Positions 25,743 through 35,220 of a stretch of DNA of 64,000 nt are shown in pieces. Position 1 is the first letter of the stretch. Each line of letters begins with the position of its first letter. Below the pieces are notes generated by a model. It searched no databases, was not told where the DNA came from, and saw only the letters and a program-made list of their open reading frames with translations. The DNA is taken from the NCBI RefSeq assembly GCF_017875315.1, contig NZ_JAGGMM010000001.1, positions 1,051,847-1,115,846 on the forward strand. Reading direction: 5' to 3'. This DNA comes from Methanomicrobium sp. W14 (GTDB taxonomy: Archaea; Halobacteriota; Methanomicrobia; Methanomicrobiales; Methanomicrobiaceae). Position numbers and translations under genes: made by a program.

Positions 25743-26963
25743 TTAGAAGGTCTTTAATTCACCGCGGATGACTTTCTCAGTAATTTCATTTATATTTTCA
25801 AGAGAATAGTCGATTATTGCGGAAATATCCTTCTCTATTCTGGCGCAGTCACCGTCATCTTCCGAAAGTATATACTGCGCACTTGCAACAAGCGGATAGT
25901 CTATCGGTTTTCCTATTTGCGAGAGCAGGCGGACATACAAGTCTTCTATTCCGTCAACCTCCTTTACGCATTTTTTAGCAATTTCCGTAGAAAGAAGGTT
26001 GTAAATCTTTCCGATATGATTTATCGGGTTCTTGCCGCTTGTGGCTTCCATGCTCATCGGGCGTTGCGGAGTGATAAGACCATTGCAGCGGTTTCCCCTG
26101 CCCACACTTCCGTCATCGCCCATCTCTGCAGACGTCCCGATGACTGTCAGAAACACGCTGTTCTGGTCAACCCTGTCACCAGTGTTTACGAATACGTTGA
26201 CTTTTCTCTCTGTAGACTTCGAGGCGAAGTTTGCCACGTCCTCCTTTATGAACTCCACAGCCTCTGTGTATTCGCTCATATCAGAGCAGAAACGGTCGAT
26301 CATAGGCACGCAGAGTGTAAGAGATATGGTGTCGTCCTGGCGGAGACCCATTATCTTTATGTCGGTTCCGATAACCGGGTTCTTTGGCCTGACGTCCCTG
26401 TCTATATGGTCGCTTACATTCAGAATTGTACTCTCAAGGTCGCTGAAAGGTGCATGCCCGATACCGAACGAGGTATCGTTTGCATGGGCCACCGTGTTGT
26501 TTCCGCATGCCTTGAAGACGTCACGCAGGTCTGATGAACCGACACCCATCCTGCAGTCGACAATAACATCGTGCTCCATGTTCATGAACTGAAGAGTCTC
26601 CTTTAGGTAATTCCGTGCAGCCTCTATTGCTATGGAGTCAGTAGGGATTGTGACTCCTTCATAGCTTTTTGTCGCCCTTCCGGTCAGAAGAACATATATA
26701 GGCCTTGTAATCTTCCCCCCCCCGAATTTAGGGATGGACTCTCCGGCTACAATCTCGCCCTGGTCAGTATTGTGGTGAAGGACTGCGTCGCATTCCTCAA
26801 GATATGCTTTTGAAAGGGCCCTTGACACGGACTCCGCAATTCCGTCAGCAAGACTGTCAGGATGACCGATACCCTTTCTTTCAACTATTTCAATACGCTG
26901 CTTTTCTATAGGTGTCTGAAGGATCCTCTCTACTCCGATATTTCTCTGCATATTATTGTTCAT
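25743..26963 (-). CDS. mat: Archaeal S-adenosylmethionine synthetase
   Basis: Makes S-adenosylmethionine from ATP and methionine; this is the archaeal-type enzyme, distant from bacterial MetK. The 406 residues include ERKGIGHPDSLADGIAE near 28, HHNTDQGEIVAGES near 63, GGGKITRPIYVLLTGRA, and GNRCNGLITPQRPMSMEATSGKNPINHIGKIYN near 290, which lines the active site. Methanogens need much AdoMet for radical SAM enzymes such as Mmp10 nearby in this window. A TATA-like TATTTTATACC lies upstream near 26993-27003. Confidence 0.95.
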   Translation of the reverse strand: MNNNMQRNIGVERILQTPIEKQRIEIVERKGIGHPDSLADGIAESVSRALSKAYLEECDAVLHHNTDQGEIVAGESIPKFGGGKITRPIYVLLTGRATKSYEGVTIPTDSIAIEAARNYLKETLQFMNMEHDVIVDCRMGVGSSDLRDVFKACGNNTVAHANDTSFGIGHAPFSDLESTILNVSDHIDRDVRPKNPVIGTDIKIMGLRQDDTISLTLCVPMIDRFCSDMSEYTEAVEFIKEDVANFASKSTERKVNVFVNTGDRVDQNSVFLTVIGTSAEMGDDGSVGRGNRCNGLITPQRPMSMEATSGKNPINHIGKIYNLLSTEIAKKCVKEVDGIEDLYVRLLSQIGKPIDYPLVASAQYILSEDDGDCARIEKDISAIIDYSLENINEITEKVIRGELKTF

Positions 26964-27204
26964 TCTCCAGGAAAATTTATTATTAGTAGTGTTATTTTAT
27001 ACCATAATAAATTACTAGTATGCACCTCCGGGAAAAACGGCCGTGAACTGATATACACCGAAAATTAATAACTCAAAATACTGTTTGGATAATTATCCTG
27101 ACCGCGCAGAACTTTTTTGCCAGCAGTTTTTTCCGGACATAATTTATTTGGATACATAAAAATTACAGCTTTCCGGCAGGACAAACACGGGGGTTTCAGT
27201 AACC

Positions 27205-28011
27205 CTACCACCTTATCCTTAAATCAGAGCGGATTGTCTGCACGCACTTTCCACCATGAAATACTCTTACAACTCCACCGGACTCGGATACTGTGATGCC
27301 GATAACAGGAAGGTCAAGAGTTATCGCTGCCGCCGCAAGATGCCTTCCCCCCATGCCGCCCGGAAGGTTTATAGAGCCTGTATTTATATTCAGGTATCTT
27401 CCGGCCGCAACAATCTTTCCCTCATTGTCTACGACAAAAACGCCGTCAAGCTGCGAAAACTCTTTTATGCTCTCCCAGTTATGCTCATTTTTGATGTCGC
27501 AGTCATCCGGGTGCTGCCCTTTGTAGGGGTTTATTATCGCCTGGTGTGAATTTTTCATTATATCATCAGGATTTCCGATAATAAACGCCGTGCCTACCTT
27601 TCTTCCTTCCCTTCCCTCGACCGCTATATCAAGAGCAAGCCTCAGGACAGCCGATACCACATCGCGGTTTGCAATACCGTCATAGTCTTTTACGTTGATA
27701 AAACCCGGACCGTCCCTTATGTCGTAAATAAGTATTGCATAAGGGAAAACTCCGACGACCTGACCTTCTTCGTAGTTTTTGCACAGATATATCTGTACAG
27801 CCGCATCATTCAGGTGCTTCTCGGATATCTCAAGGATATCATGCATGGTAAGGTCCTTTAAAACATCAAGCTGAAGATCCTCAACCCAGAGCAAAGGTAT
27901 ATCGGACTTAAAAGAAAACGGCTTTATGAAGGATACTATAGCCTTCGCTCCTATACTCACTGCAATTTCAGATGCCTTCTGCATCATAAGTAGAGGTTGT
28001 GAAGATTCCAC
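27205..28011 (-). CDS. dacZ: Diadenylate cyclase DacZ
   Basis: DacZ condenses two ATP into cyclic di-AMP, a messenger of osmotic and potassium balance in archaea and bacteria. The DisA-N type domain occupies about 150-268: LDGVFVVDNEGKIVAAGRYL near 190 holds the DGA-like motif as DGV, and GGMGGRHLAAAAIT near 222 holds the RHR-like motif as RHL. The first 120 residues match the archaeal DacZ N-terminal region. GTG at 28011 lacks a clear ribosome site; a start at a nearby internal ATG is possible. It follows sucD by 25 bases, last in a long operon. Confidence 0.85.
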   Translation of the reverse strand: MESSQPLLMMQKASEIAVSIGAKAIVSFIKPFSFKSDIPLLWVEDLQLDVLKDLTMHDILEISEKHLNDAAVQIYLCKNYEEGQVVGVFPYAILIYDIRDGPGFINVKDYDGIANRDVVSAVLRLALDIAVEGREGRKVGTAFIIGNPDDIMKNSHQAIINPYKGQHPDDCDIKNEHNWESIKEFSQLDGVFVVDNEGKIVAAGRYLNINTGSINLPGGMGGRHLAAAAITLDLPVIGITVSESGGVVRVFHGGKCVQTIRSDLRIRW

Positions 28012-28036
28012 AGGAATAGAATTCTCACTTTTTTAT

Positions 28037-28903
28037 TTAAAGCATTTCCTGTAGAAGTCCGGGGATATCAGAAGGTTTTCTTGCAACAGTCACACCCTGT
28101 GACTCAAGGCGCCGAATCTTTGATCCTGCATCGCCTTCCCCGCCTGCAACTATTGCACCGGCATGGCCCATTCTCTTCTCCGGGGGAGCTGAAATTCCGG
28201 CGATATAGGTGACAATCGGAAGATCGGTATACGATGCTCCTTCCTCCTCAAGGTTTCCGCCAACCTCGCCGATTAATACGACAGCCTCGGTCTGCGGGTC
28301 TTCCTCAAACCTTTCAAGAACATCAACGAAAGTCTGGCCGATTACAGGGTCTCCGCCTATTCCGACAATTGTACTCTGTCCGATTCCTGCCATTGTAAGC
28401 TCGTTTACAACTTCGTATGTAAGGGTTCCGCTTCTTGAGATGACACCAACGCTGCCGGGGACTGACAGGTTGACAGGCATAATTCCAAGCTTAATCTCTC
28501 CGGGCGAAAGCGTTCCCGGGCAGTTGGGACCAATCACCGTGCACCCTTCCAGGCGTGCATAGGAAATAGCTTTCATGGTGTCATGGACAGGAATATGCTC
28601 TGTAATTGCAACGACAAGGTCAAGACCGTTGTATGCGGCCTCCATAATAGAGTCGCCTGCACCACTTCCCGGGACAAAAAGAACGCTTGCCGATGCGTCG
28701 TGCTCTGCAAGAGCCTCTCTTACAGAGTCATATACAGGAACACCGTGAATTTCCTGACCTCCTTTTCCCGGAGTCACCCCTGCAACGACACCGAAACCAC
28801 CTACGTCTTCTGCGTACTGGTTCATCAGGGATAAGTGAAAGGCTCCCTGTTTTCCGGTAGCGTTCTGTACAATCACTTTTGTGTTCTTGTCGCCGTATAT
28901 CAT
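28037..28903 (-). CDS. sucD: Succinyl-CoA synthetase alpha subunit
   Basis: The alpha subunit carries the CoA site and the transiently phosphorylated histidine. [17 protein letters not shown] at residue 7 is the nucleotide-fold start, [23 protein letters not shown] near 38 the CoA loop, [12 protein letters not shown] near 125, and [13 protein letters not shown] near 243 holds the active His. In methanogens it works toward succinyl-CoA for 2-oxoglutarate synthesis. The start overlaps sucC by four bases. At 288 residues it is of normal size. Confidence 0.96.
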   Translation of the reverse strand: MIYGDKNTKVIVQNATGKQGAFHLSLMNQYAEDVGGFGVVAGVTPGKGGQEIHGVPVYDSVREALAEHDASASVLFVPGSGAGDSIMEAAYNGLDLVVAITEHIPVHDTMKAISYARLEGCTVIGPNCPGTLSPGEIKLGIMPVNLSVPGSVGVISRSGTLTYEVVNELTMAGIGQSTIVGIGGDPVIGQTFVDVLERFEEDPQTEAVVLIGEVGGNLEEEGASYTDLPIVTYIAGISAPPEKRMGHAGAIVAGGEGDAGSKIRRLESQGVTVARKPSDIPGLLQEML

Positions 28904-29988
28904 TGCGATGCCTCCGATACTGCAAACTTTACGATTTCATCCATCGTATCAAGCATCATATACCCGTATTCCCCGAGGATTTTCCTGCCTTCCTCCTCAT
29001 TTGTCCCTGCAAGCCGCACAGCAACCTTCTGGTCGACCCCGGCCTTTACTATGCCGCGGGCCACCTCATCGCACCTTGTAATCCCCCCGAGGAGGTTCAC
29101 GATAATAATCTTTACACCGGGCATCTCCGAGACAAGCCTTACAGCGCTGCATACCCTGTCCTCTCCTGCCCCTCCGCCGACATCAAGGAAATTCGCGGCC
29201 TTCCCGCCATACAGGGAGATAAGGTCAAGAGTCGACATCGTAAGACCTGCACCGTTTCCTATGACGCCAATTGATCCGTCAAGCTCGACATATGAAAAGC
29301 CGTATTTTTCGGCACGCCTTTCTCTTTCGGTAAGGTCACGGTTGACCTCTATTCCCTGCCTGTACAGGGCGTTGTCATCGATTATAAGTTTGGCGTCTGC
29401 TGCATAAACGCCTCTTTTCGTAGTTACAAGAGGATTTATTTCTGCGAGAAGAGCGTCACTTTTGCAGTATACATGATAAAGGGCATTGATTACGGGGCCA
29501 AGCTCTTTCGGAACACCCTTAAGAAGCCTTCTCATCATAAAGGCAGGAATATCATGAAGTACAGGTGCAATCCATACCCTCTGTACCGCCTGCGGGTTTT
29601 CCTCTGCAGTCTGCTCGATATCAACTCCGCCAGTATCAGAAAAAAGAATCACAGGCTCTTTTCTTGCCCTGTCAATTGAGATGCTTACGTAATACTCCTT
29701 TTCTATAGGAAGTTTTTCCTCTACAAGGATTTTATCAACGGTTACACCCTTAATGTCTCTTGAAAAAAGAAGTCTGGCATTTTCTTTTGCGGATTTTACG
29801 TCAGAAACTATAATTCCCCCGGCTTTTCCACGTCCACCCACATCAACCTGGGCCTTTAAGACAACCTCATCACCAAGATTTTTGCATCTTTCGTCTATTT
29901 CACCGGGGCCGGATATTAAAAAGCCCTCCCCTACCGGTATTCCGTATTTTTTAAAAATATCCTTAGCCTCAAATTCCAAAAGTTTCAA
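28900..29988 (-). CDS. sucC: Succinyl-CoA synthetase beta subunit
   Basis: The ATP-grasp subunit that uses ATP or GTP to form succinyl-CoA with SucD. Motifs are MKLLEFEAKDIFKKYGIPV at the start, VVLKAQVDVGGRGKAGGI near 41, LLAEINPLVTTKRGVYAADAKLIIDD near 185-205 with the metal ligands, and GNGAGLTMSTLDLISLYGGKAANFLDVGGGA near 245. Length 362 is slightly below the bacterial form. It follows korC by 15 bases, linking succinyl-CoA production to its reductive carboxylation. Confidence 0.96.
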   Translation of the reverse strand: MKLLEFEAKDIFKKYGIPVGEGFLISGPGEIDERCKNLGDEVVLKAQVDVGGRGKAGGIIVSDVKSAKENARLLFSRDIKGVTVDKILVEEKLPIEKEYYVSISIDRARKEPVILFSDTGGVDIEQTAEENPQAVQRVWIAPVLHDIPAFMMRRLLKGVPKELGPVINALYHVYCKSDALLAEINPLVTTKRGVYAADAKLIIDDNALYRQGIEVNRDLTERERRAEKYGFSYVELDGSIGVIGNGAGLTMSTLDLISLYGGKAANFLDVGGGAGEDRVCSAVRLVSEMPGVKIIIVNLLGGITRCDEVARGIVKAGVDQKVAVRLAGTNEEEGRKILGEYGYMMLDTMDEIVKFAVSEASQ

Positions 29989-30003
29989 ATCGTTTCTCCT
30001 CCG

Positions 30004-30528
30004 TTAAACACCAAGTTCAAATCCCGCGTTCAAAGCCTTCATATTGAGCTGTTCGGTACCTTTGGGAACGCTGTCCATAACCGCCATCTCTATTGCCTCC
30101 CTGCTTACGACCCCCGTCGCGCTTACAAGAGAGCCGATCATAATAATATTTGCAACAATAACCCTTCCCGTAAGTCTTTTCGCCTCTTTAGTTGCAGGAA
30201 CGGAAAGATTTCTGCATCCCGGATTTGAGAAGACAAGATCCGAATCATAGAGCATAAATGCATCATCCGATGCGCCTGAACCGTATTTTTCAAATCCCTG
30301 CTGGGACATTATCACAAAGATGTCAGGCTTTGACACCTCAGGATATAGAATTTCCTCGTCGTCGATAACTACAGCAGACATCGACGCACCTCCTCTTGCC
30401 TCGGGACCGTATACCTGTGTCTGCACAGCAAATTTCTTGTCGTATATTGCAGCAGCACGGCCCAGGATAACGGCAGAGAGAATTATACCCTGGCCACCAA
30501 AACCCGAGAACAGAATTTCATGCCTCAT
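30004..30528 (-). CDS. korC: 2-oxoglutarate:ferredoxin oxidoreductase gamma subunit
   Basis: A 174-residue gamma subunit. FSGFGGQGIILSAVILGRAA near residue 7 is the family start, TQVYGPEARGGASMSAVVI near 37 the conserved core, and RVIVANIIMIGSL with a later EAIEMAV the end. It completes the four-subunit enzyme that carboxylates succinyl-CoA to 2-oxoglutarate using reduced ferredoxin. The ATG overlaps the end of korB by four bases. Confidence 0.94.
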   Translation of the reverse strand: MRHEILFSGFGGQGIILSAVILGRAAAIYDKKFAVQTQVYGPEARGGASMSAVVIDDEEILYPEVSKPDIFVIMSQQGFEKYGSGASDDAFMLYDSDLVFSNPGCRNLSVPATKEAKRLTGRVIVANIIMIGSLVSATGVVSREAIEMAVMDSVPKGTEQLNMKALNAGFELGV

Positions 30529-31322
30529 TCTTTGTATACCCCCATTGCCGGACGACCGCGTCTTACAAACTCCCCTACTGTAAACGTACCGTTTTCAGGG
30601 CATTCACCGTTTGCCTCAAGATCTTTTTTCCTTGAAAGAAGTATAGAGTGTGTCTTCATGTACTCTATCATCTCGACAGGGCTTTTTAGCTTGTTCCTGC
30701 GGCCAAATGACGTAGGGCACTGCGAAACTGCCTCGATAAACGAAAAACCCTGTGTCTCCATCCCGGTTTTGATAGCTTTTGTGAGCTGTTTTACATGATA
30801 GGTGGTCCACCTTGCAGAGTAGTTTGCCCCTGCCGCAACAGCAAGCTCTGCAAGGTCAAACACAGGTTCTCCAGCACCATACGGTGTTGTCGTTGATATC
30901 GCACCGACAGGTGTGCACGGACTTCCCTGCCCCCCGGTCATTCCGTATATCATATTGTTCATGCAGACGACAGTCATGTCAATATTTCTCCTGCATGAGT
31001 GGATGAAGTGATTTCCCCCGATTGCAGAAAGGTCCCCGTCTCCGGTGAAGACAACCACGTTAAACTTTGGTTTCGCCATTTTAACGCCCGTTGCAAAAGC
31101 AAGTGCACGCCCGTGAGTTGTATGAAGAGAATCGGTTGCAACATAACCCGACGAGCGTGAGGAACAGCCGATTCCGGATACGAATATTGTATTGTCTATA
31201 TCCCACCCCATATCAGAGACCGCATTAAGGGTACAGTTCAGGACGGTCCCGTTCCCGCATCCTGTACAGAATATATGCGGCATCCTCTCCTGCCTGTACC
31301 ATTCGTCAAAAGAAACTGTCAC
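30525..31322 (-). CDS. korB: 2-oxoglutarate:ferredoxin oxidoreductase beta subunit
   Basis: The thiamine-diphosphate subunit. PHIFCTGCGNGTVLN near 14 and GIGCSSRSSGYVATDSLHTTHGRALAFATGVKMA near 50-80 are typical, and VVFTGDGDLSAIGGNHFIHSCRRNIDMTVVCMNNMIYGMTGGQ around 89-130 is the ThDP-Mg site (GDG...NN). At 265 residues it is the short beta form lacking its own Fe-S cluster domain. Four-base overlaps with korA before and korC after fix the operon. Confidence 0.96.
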   Translation of the reverse strand: MTVSFDEWYRQERMPHIFCTGCGNGTVLNCTLNAVSDMGWDIDNTIFVSGIGCSSRSSGYVATDSLHTTHGRALAFATGVKMAKPKFNVVVFTGDGDLSAIGGNHFIHSCRRNIDMTVVCMNNMIYGMTGGQGSPCTPVGAISTTTPYGAGEPVFDLAELAVAAGANYSARWTTYHVKQLTKAIKTGMETQGFSFIEAVSQCPTSFGRRNKLKSPVEMIEYMKTHSILLSRKKDLEANGECPENGTFTVGEFVRRGRPAMGVYKE

Positions 31323-32419
31323 AGGTACTCCTCCATTGCCTCTGTAAGTTCTTTTGGTGTATGCATCTCGCCTCCAAGCTTGGGGAGGGATTTTACCGCA
31401 ACATTCGTATGCCTTTCGACCTCCCGGGAGATCTGTCCGAGGTTCATCTCCGGGACTATGAATACGCGTGCGGATTTAAACTCAGAAAGCACCCTTTCAG
31501 GGAAAGGCCAGACCATACGAAGATTTATATGACCGATAACAAGGTCGCTCCTGTCCTTTATTACCTGGCGGACTGTCCTCGTCGCAGGCCCGTAGGTAAG
31601 AAAAACAATCCCGGCACCGGGATTTACCAAGTCATAATCCGCAATCTCATATCTTTTCGATTCAATCTTTTCGGACAGTCTTTTTACCAGAGAAGACTGC
31701 GTTTCGTGGCTTGTTGTCTCAGGGTAGCCCTTCGTGTTATGGGTAAGGCCGGTTACATGGACCCTGTGCCCTTCGCCGAACACAGGGAAGCCGGGCACGA
31801 GATCTGAATCGGGCTCAAAGGGAAGTCTTCCTTTTTCAGCAGGCTTTCTGCTGAATGTTTCAACAGAATCCGGGATTATGATTCTTTCCCTCATGTGGCC
31901 TATAGTCTCATCAGACATCAGAAAAACAGGGCAACGGAATCTTTCGGCAAGATTGAAGGCCTTTACCGTGAGTTCAAACATCTCCTGAACAGTTGAAGGA
32001 GTCAGGGCAATTATGCTGTAGTCCCCGTGAGAGCCGAAACGGCACTGCATCATGTCACCCTGCGCAGACATTGTAGGCTGACCGGTCGAGGGTCCTCCTC
32101 TCTGGATATCAACGATAACGCATGGCGTCTCAGTCATAACAGCATAACCGAGATTCTCCATCATAAGGGAAAATCCCGGGCCGCTTGTTGCGGTCATAGC
32201 CTTTGCTCCTGTCCATGACGCACCTATAACAGAGGAGATGCTTGCAAGCTCATCCTCCATCTGTATAAATGTCCTCCCAAGCTTTGGCATCATTTTCGCC
32301 ATGTGCTCGGCTATCTCGGTTGACGGAGTTATCGGGTATCCGCCGTAAAACGTGCACCCGGCAGCAAGCGCACCTTCGGCACACGCGATATTTCCCTGCA
32401 TAAATTCAATTCTGCTCAA
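31319..32419 (-). CDS. korA: 2-oxoglutarate:ferredoxin oxidoreductase alpha subunit
   Basis: The 366-residue alpha subunit. GNIACAEGALAAGCTFYGGYPITPSTEIAEHMA (about 9-41) has the YPITPSTE 2-oxoacid motif, ATSGPGFSLMMENLGYAVMTETPCVIVDIQRGGPSTGQPT (77-116) is the family core, and LTYGPATRTVRQVI near 275 begins the last domain. Lack of the glycine-rich alpha/gamma fusion and the four-gene layout favour KOR over pyruvate oxidoreductase, as does the adjoining sucCD. It overlaps korD and korB by four bases each. Confidence 0.94.
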   Translation of the reverse strand: MSRIEFMQGNIACAEGALAAGCTFYGGYPITPSTEIAEHMAKMMPKLGRTFIQMEDELASISSVIGASWTGAKAMTATSGPGFSLMMENLGYAVMTETPCVIVDIQRGGPSTGQPTMSAQGDMMQCRFGSHGDYSIIALTPSTVQEMFELTVKAFNLAERFRCPVFLMSDETIGHMRERIIIPDSVETFSRKPAEKGRLPFEPDSDLVPGFPVFGEGHRVHVTGLTHNTKGYPETTSHETQSSLVKRLSEKIESKRYEIADYDLVNPGAGIVFLTYGPATRTVRQVIKDRSDLVIGHINLRMVWPFPERVLSEFKSARVFIVPEMNLGQISREVERHTNVAVKSLPKLGGEMHTPKELTEAMEEYL

Positions 32420-32688
32420 AACTCGATCACCACATCCATTGGTTCACAGGGCTTCTCTTCAACCCACCTGATGGCCTGGTCCGGGCAAATCAGCTGGCAC
32501 ACTCCGCACAGGCGCCTGTCATATAATTTCTGCAGTCTGCAGTTAGTACATCTGCCGGGTCTGTCAAGACTTGGAACAATTATTCCTTTCTTATTCAGTT
32601 TGCTGCCCTCCTGAAATATTTTATAGGGGCAGACAAGCGTACACAAATTGCATCCTTTGCAGCGACTTTCATCAATAACTAGTTTCAT
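32416..32688 (-). CDS. korD: 2-oxoglutarate:ferredoxin oxidoreductase delta (ferredoxin) subunit
   Basis: A 90-residue two-cluster ferredoxin subunit passing electrons to the KOR core. The first cluster motif is standard (CKGCNLCTLVCP at residues 9-20). The second is unusual: CTNC is separated by ten residues, RLQKLYDRRL, from CGVCQLICP, giving one extra cysteine and an inserted loop in the normal CxxCxxCxxxCP. ATG at 32688 is chosen because the protein then begins MKLVIDESRC as in homologues; an in-frame ATG at 32748 is possible. It opens the korDABC-sucCD-dacZ operon, 165 bases after the fumarase genes. Confidence 0.9.
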   Translation of the reverse strand: MKLVIDESRCKGCNLCTLVCPYKIFQEGSKLNKKGIIVPSLDRPGRCTNCRLQKLYDRRLCGVCQLICPDQAIRWVEEKPCEPMDVVIEF

Positions 32689-32853
32689 GACTTTGACCCG
32701 TTCTGATATTCTGACAATATTATTGCGCAACAATGCTACTAAATACATTCTTTATGACCATAACGCCCAAGACCGGGGTAACAGGAGACGTAAAAAACAT
32801 AATTTTTTTCGTATAAAATTTGTTTTTTGCTGTTTTCGTTTAAGAAGAATGAT

Positions 32854-33396
32854 TTATTCATTATTAATCATTTTAAACCGGTCGGCCGCCCTTCTCCGCA
32901 CATCACTGTAGATATCACCGCCCCGCGAGTCCATCCCTACAGTCAGGGGAAGCCGGTCCATATCAATTACCCATACCGCCTCAGCCATTCCGAGGTCTTC
33001 AAAAAAAACTCCCTTAAGCTTCATGCGTGACGCTGCAAGAGCAGCACACCCACCTGTATACGCCAGGTAAACACCTTTCCCGAAAAGCGCCCCAAGGACA
33101 TTTTCTCCCATGCCGCCCTTGCCTATAAAAGCGCGTACACCCTCGTTGAGAAGAAAACCGCAGATATTATTGAGTCTTGCAGAGGTCGTGGGACCTGCCG
33201 CAACAATTCTTGAACCCTTTATGACAGGACCGCAGTGATACACTGCCGCACCCTTTGGATCAAAAGGGACTCCGTCCTTTATCATCCTCAGGTGAGCCTC
33301 GTCCCTTGCGGTAAAAATTGTCCCGGAAAGATGAACCCTGTCTCCTGCCCTCAGGCTTAAAACCTCATCTCCAAGAGGCGTATTAAGTTCGGTCAT
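32854..33396 (-). CDS. fumB: Fumarate hydratase beta subunit (class I)
   Basis: The 180-residue beta subunit of the oxygen-labile, Fe-S class I fumarase. LRAGDRVHLSGTIFTARDEAHLRM near 14, AAVYHCGPVIKG near 50, AAGPTTSARLN near 66 and the FIGKGGM loop near 93 are the family blocks. The two-subunit form corresponds to the C-terminal half of bacterial FumA. In methanogens it converts malate to fumarate in the incomplete reductive TCA pathway. It overlaps the alpha-subunit gene by four bases. Confidence 0.94.
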   Translation of the reverse strand: MTELNTPLGDEVLSLRAGDRVHLSGTIFTARDEAHLRMIKDGVPFDPKGAAVYHCGPVIKGSRIVAAGPTTSARLNNICGFLLNEGVRAFIGKGGMGENVLGALFGKGVYLAYTGGCAALAASRMKLKGVFFEDLGMAEAVWVIDMDRLPLTVGMDSRGGDIYSDVRRRAADRFKMINNE

Positions 33397-34229
33397 AACA
33401 GCCCCTCCGTGTCAACTTCAACCGTAGCCCTGCGGTTTACCCAGCACTGAACGTTTACGGCAACGGGAAGGGATGCAGTATGGCAGTAGCCTTTTTTCAC
33501 CTTGACTGCAATGCAGGTGAAGTCACCTCCAAGACCCATAGGACCAATTCCAAGGCTGTTTACCGCATCACACAGCTCCTGTTCATATTCATCCATACTG
33601 TCGACAGGCTCCAAAAGCGCCTCCTTTGCCAGTGCCGCGACACCATCGAAAGTGCTTCCTATACCAACACCGAGGACTACCGGGGGGCAGGGTCTTCCCC
33701 CTGCAACGAGCATTGTTTCGACAACAAAACTCTTTATCTTCTCAGTTTCGGACGGCAGAAGCATTGAAAGTCTTGACATGTTCTCGCTTCCCCCGCCTTT
33801 AGGCACGGCGGTTATTGTAAACTTCTCACCTGGCCTTATATGAACGGCAGGGGTCATCTCTCCGGTATTATCGCCTGAATTCCGCCTTGTAAGCGGGTCA
33901 ACGGCGTTCGGCCTTAACGGTATGTCTTTTGTAGCCTCCCTGAGCCCGTCGTTTATACCTTCATAGATATCAGCCGAAAGCGGAATTTTCGGCGGCAGTG
34001 TCACAAAGAATATGTGCAGACCAGTATCCTGGCAGATAGGGACACTCAGGCTGTCAGCCTGCCTGAGATTCTCAAGTATATTTTCGTATTCAGCCTTCGC
34101 CACATCTGCTGTCTCTTTTGATATCGTTTTTTCAAGCGCCCGCAGAAAATCGGGAGGCAGGTGAATTTCAGCCTCCCTGACAGCTTTTTCCGCGGCCTGC
34201 GCCACTCTTTCCCTAAGCATCTGCACCAA
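33393..34229 (-). CDS. fumA: Fumarate hydratase alpha subunit (class I)
   Basis: The 278-residue alpha subunit binds the 4Fe-4S cluster of class I fumarase. The three expected cysteine sites are visible: SVPICQDTGLHIFFV near 61, GRPCPPVVLGVGIGST near 180 and the YEQELCDAVNSLGIGPMGLGG block near 220-235. AVDPLTRRNSGDNTGEMTPAVHI near 103 is a conserved loop. The gene is first of the pair and is preceded by a short AT-rich promoter region shared with the divergent HTH-FHA gene. Confidence 0.94.
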   Translation of the reverse strand: MVQMLRERVAQAAEKAVREAEIHLPPDFLRALEKTISKETADVAKAEYENILENLRQADSLSVPICQDTGLHIFFVTLPPKIPLSADIYEGINDGLREATKDIPLRPNAVDPLTRRNSGDNTGEMTPAVHIRPGEKFTITAVPKGGGSENMSRLSMLLPSETEKIKSFVVETMLVAGGRPCPPVVLGVGIGSTFDGVAALAKEALLEPVDSMDEYEQELCDAVNSLGIGPMGLGGDFTCIAVKVKKGYCHTASLPVAVNVQCWVNRRATVEVDTEGLL

Positions 34230-34405
34230 CCGGGTTCTAATGATTTTATAAGATATCTGCCCGATATTTCATAAACATGCGCCTGGAATGAACAAAATTG
34301 TCCTGACGGATATTTTTTATTCAATGACAAATGCTGTATTAAATACCAAATCAAAAACAGAAACTAAAAAACCTGCCGTAAAAATAATATTCCTCCTGAT
34401 GACTT

Positions 34406-35203
34406 ATGCCGGATGATATATACAGGACAATAACTGACGATGAAAGTCCGGGATTTTACGAAAAGCTTTCGGATTATCTCAGCGTCTTAGGAAACCCGAC
34501 ACGCTTAAGGATACTGAAGATTACAGAGGACAACCCAAAGGACATCCGTGAAATCGCAAACGAAACCGGGACAAGCTATGAGAATACAAAAAAGCACATC
34601 AACAAACTTCTGAAGGCCGGAGTCATCAGAAAAGAGGCCGGCGTTGGAAAACCGACCTCAAAAGGCGTGCACGCCGTCTGGAAATACTCCACTGTCCCCG
34701 GGGGCCTTGAGCTTGTCGCGAGAAATGTCAGTAGTTTCTGCAATCTGGAAATAAAAAACCCTGAACTTACCGGAAAACTGTCAGAGATCAGAAAAATGAT
34801 TGACGATGAAATCTCATCAGGCATGCCGGTTCTTGTCCTCCTTGGAGGAAAAGACGACGGGACAGTTTTCCTCATAAAAAAAGACAGAATAAAAATAGGA
34901 AGGTCTGACCCTTCCGCAAATGACGACCCTGGAGAAGACTGCGACATAGTCCTTGGAGACGAATACAGGGGTGTTACAAGGATTTCAAAACCTCACGCGA
35001 CAATATCTCTTGAAAACGGTGTCTGGAGAATAAATGACGAGGGAAGCACGGGGGGAACTTACGTAAACAGCAAAAAAATCATGGAATTCGTCAAAACTTC
35101 TCTTTCAGACGGGGATATGATAGAACTCGGAAGGGGAAAAGACAAGGCGTCATTTGTTTTTCACACGCAAAAAGAAAGAAAATCCGAAAACATACATAAC
35201 TGA
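34406..35203 (+). CDS. ArsR-like HTH protein with C-terminal FHA domain
   Basis: A 265-residue fusion. Residues about 18-100 form a winged helix of the ArsR/GntR type (SVLGNPTRLRILKITEDNPKDIREIANETGTSY start near 27), which should bind DNA. Residues about 160-260 are an FHA domain that reads phosphothreonine: IKIGRSDP near 173, ISKPHATISL near 205 and STGGTYVN near 223, with the Arg, Ser and Asn/Thr positions kept. Eleven bases later a membrane Ser/Thr kinase begins, so kinase output could be read here and turned into transcription control. That pathway is inference; each domain is clear. Confidence 0.88.
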   Translation: MPDDIYRTITDDESPGFYEKLSDYLSVLGNPTRLRILKITEDNPKDIREIANETGTSYENTKKHINKLLKAGVIRKEAGVGKPTSKGVHAVWKYSTVPGGLELVARNVSSFCNLEIKNPELTGKLSEIRKMIDDEISSGMPVLVLLGGKDDGTVFLIKKDRIKIGRSDPSANDDPGEDCDIVLGDEYRGVTRISKPHATISLENGVWRINDEGSTGGTYVNSKKIMEFVKTSLSDGDMIELGRGKDKASFVFHTQKERKSENIHN

Positions 35204-35220
35204 AATAAACTCTGGTGAAG

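Noticed and set aside
25917..26534. 205-codon plus-strand frame opposite the mat gene
   Set aside because: Antisense shadow; the minus strand encodes an intact S-adenosylmethionine synthetase.
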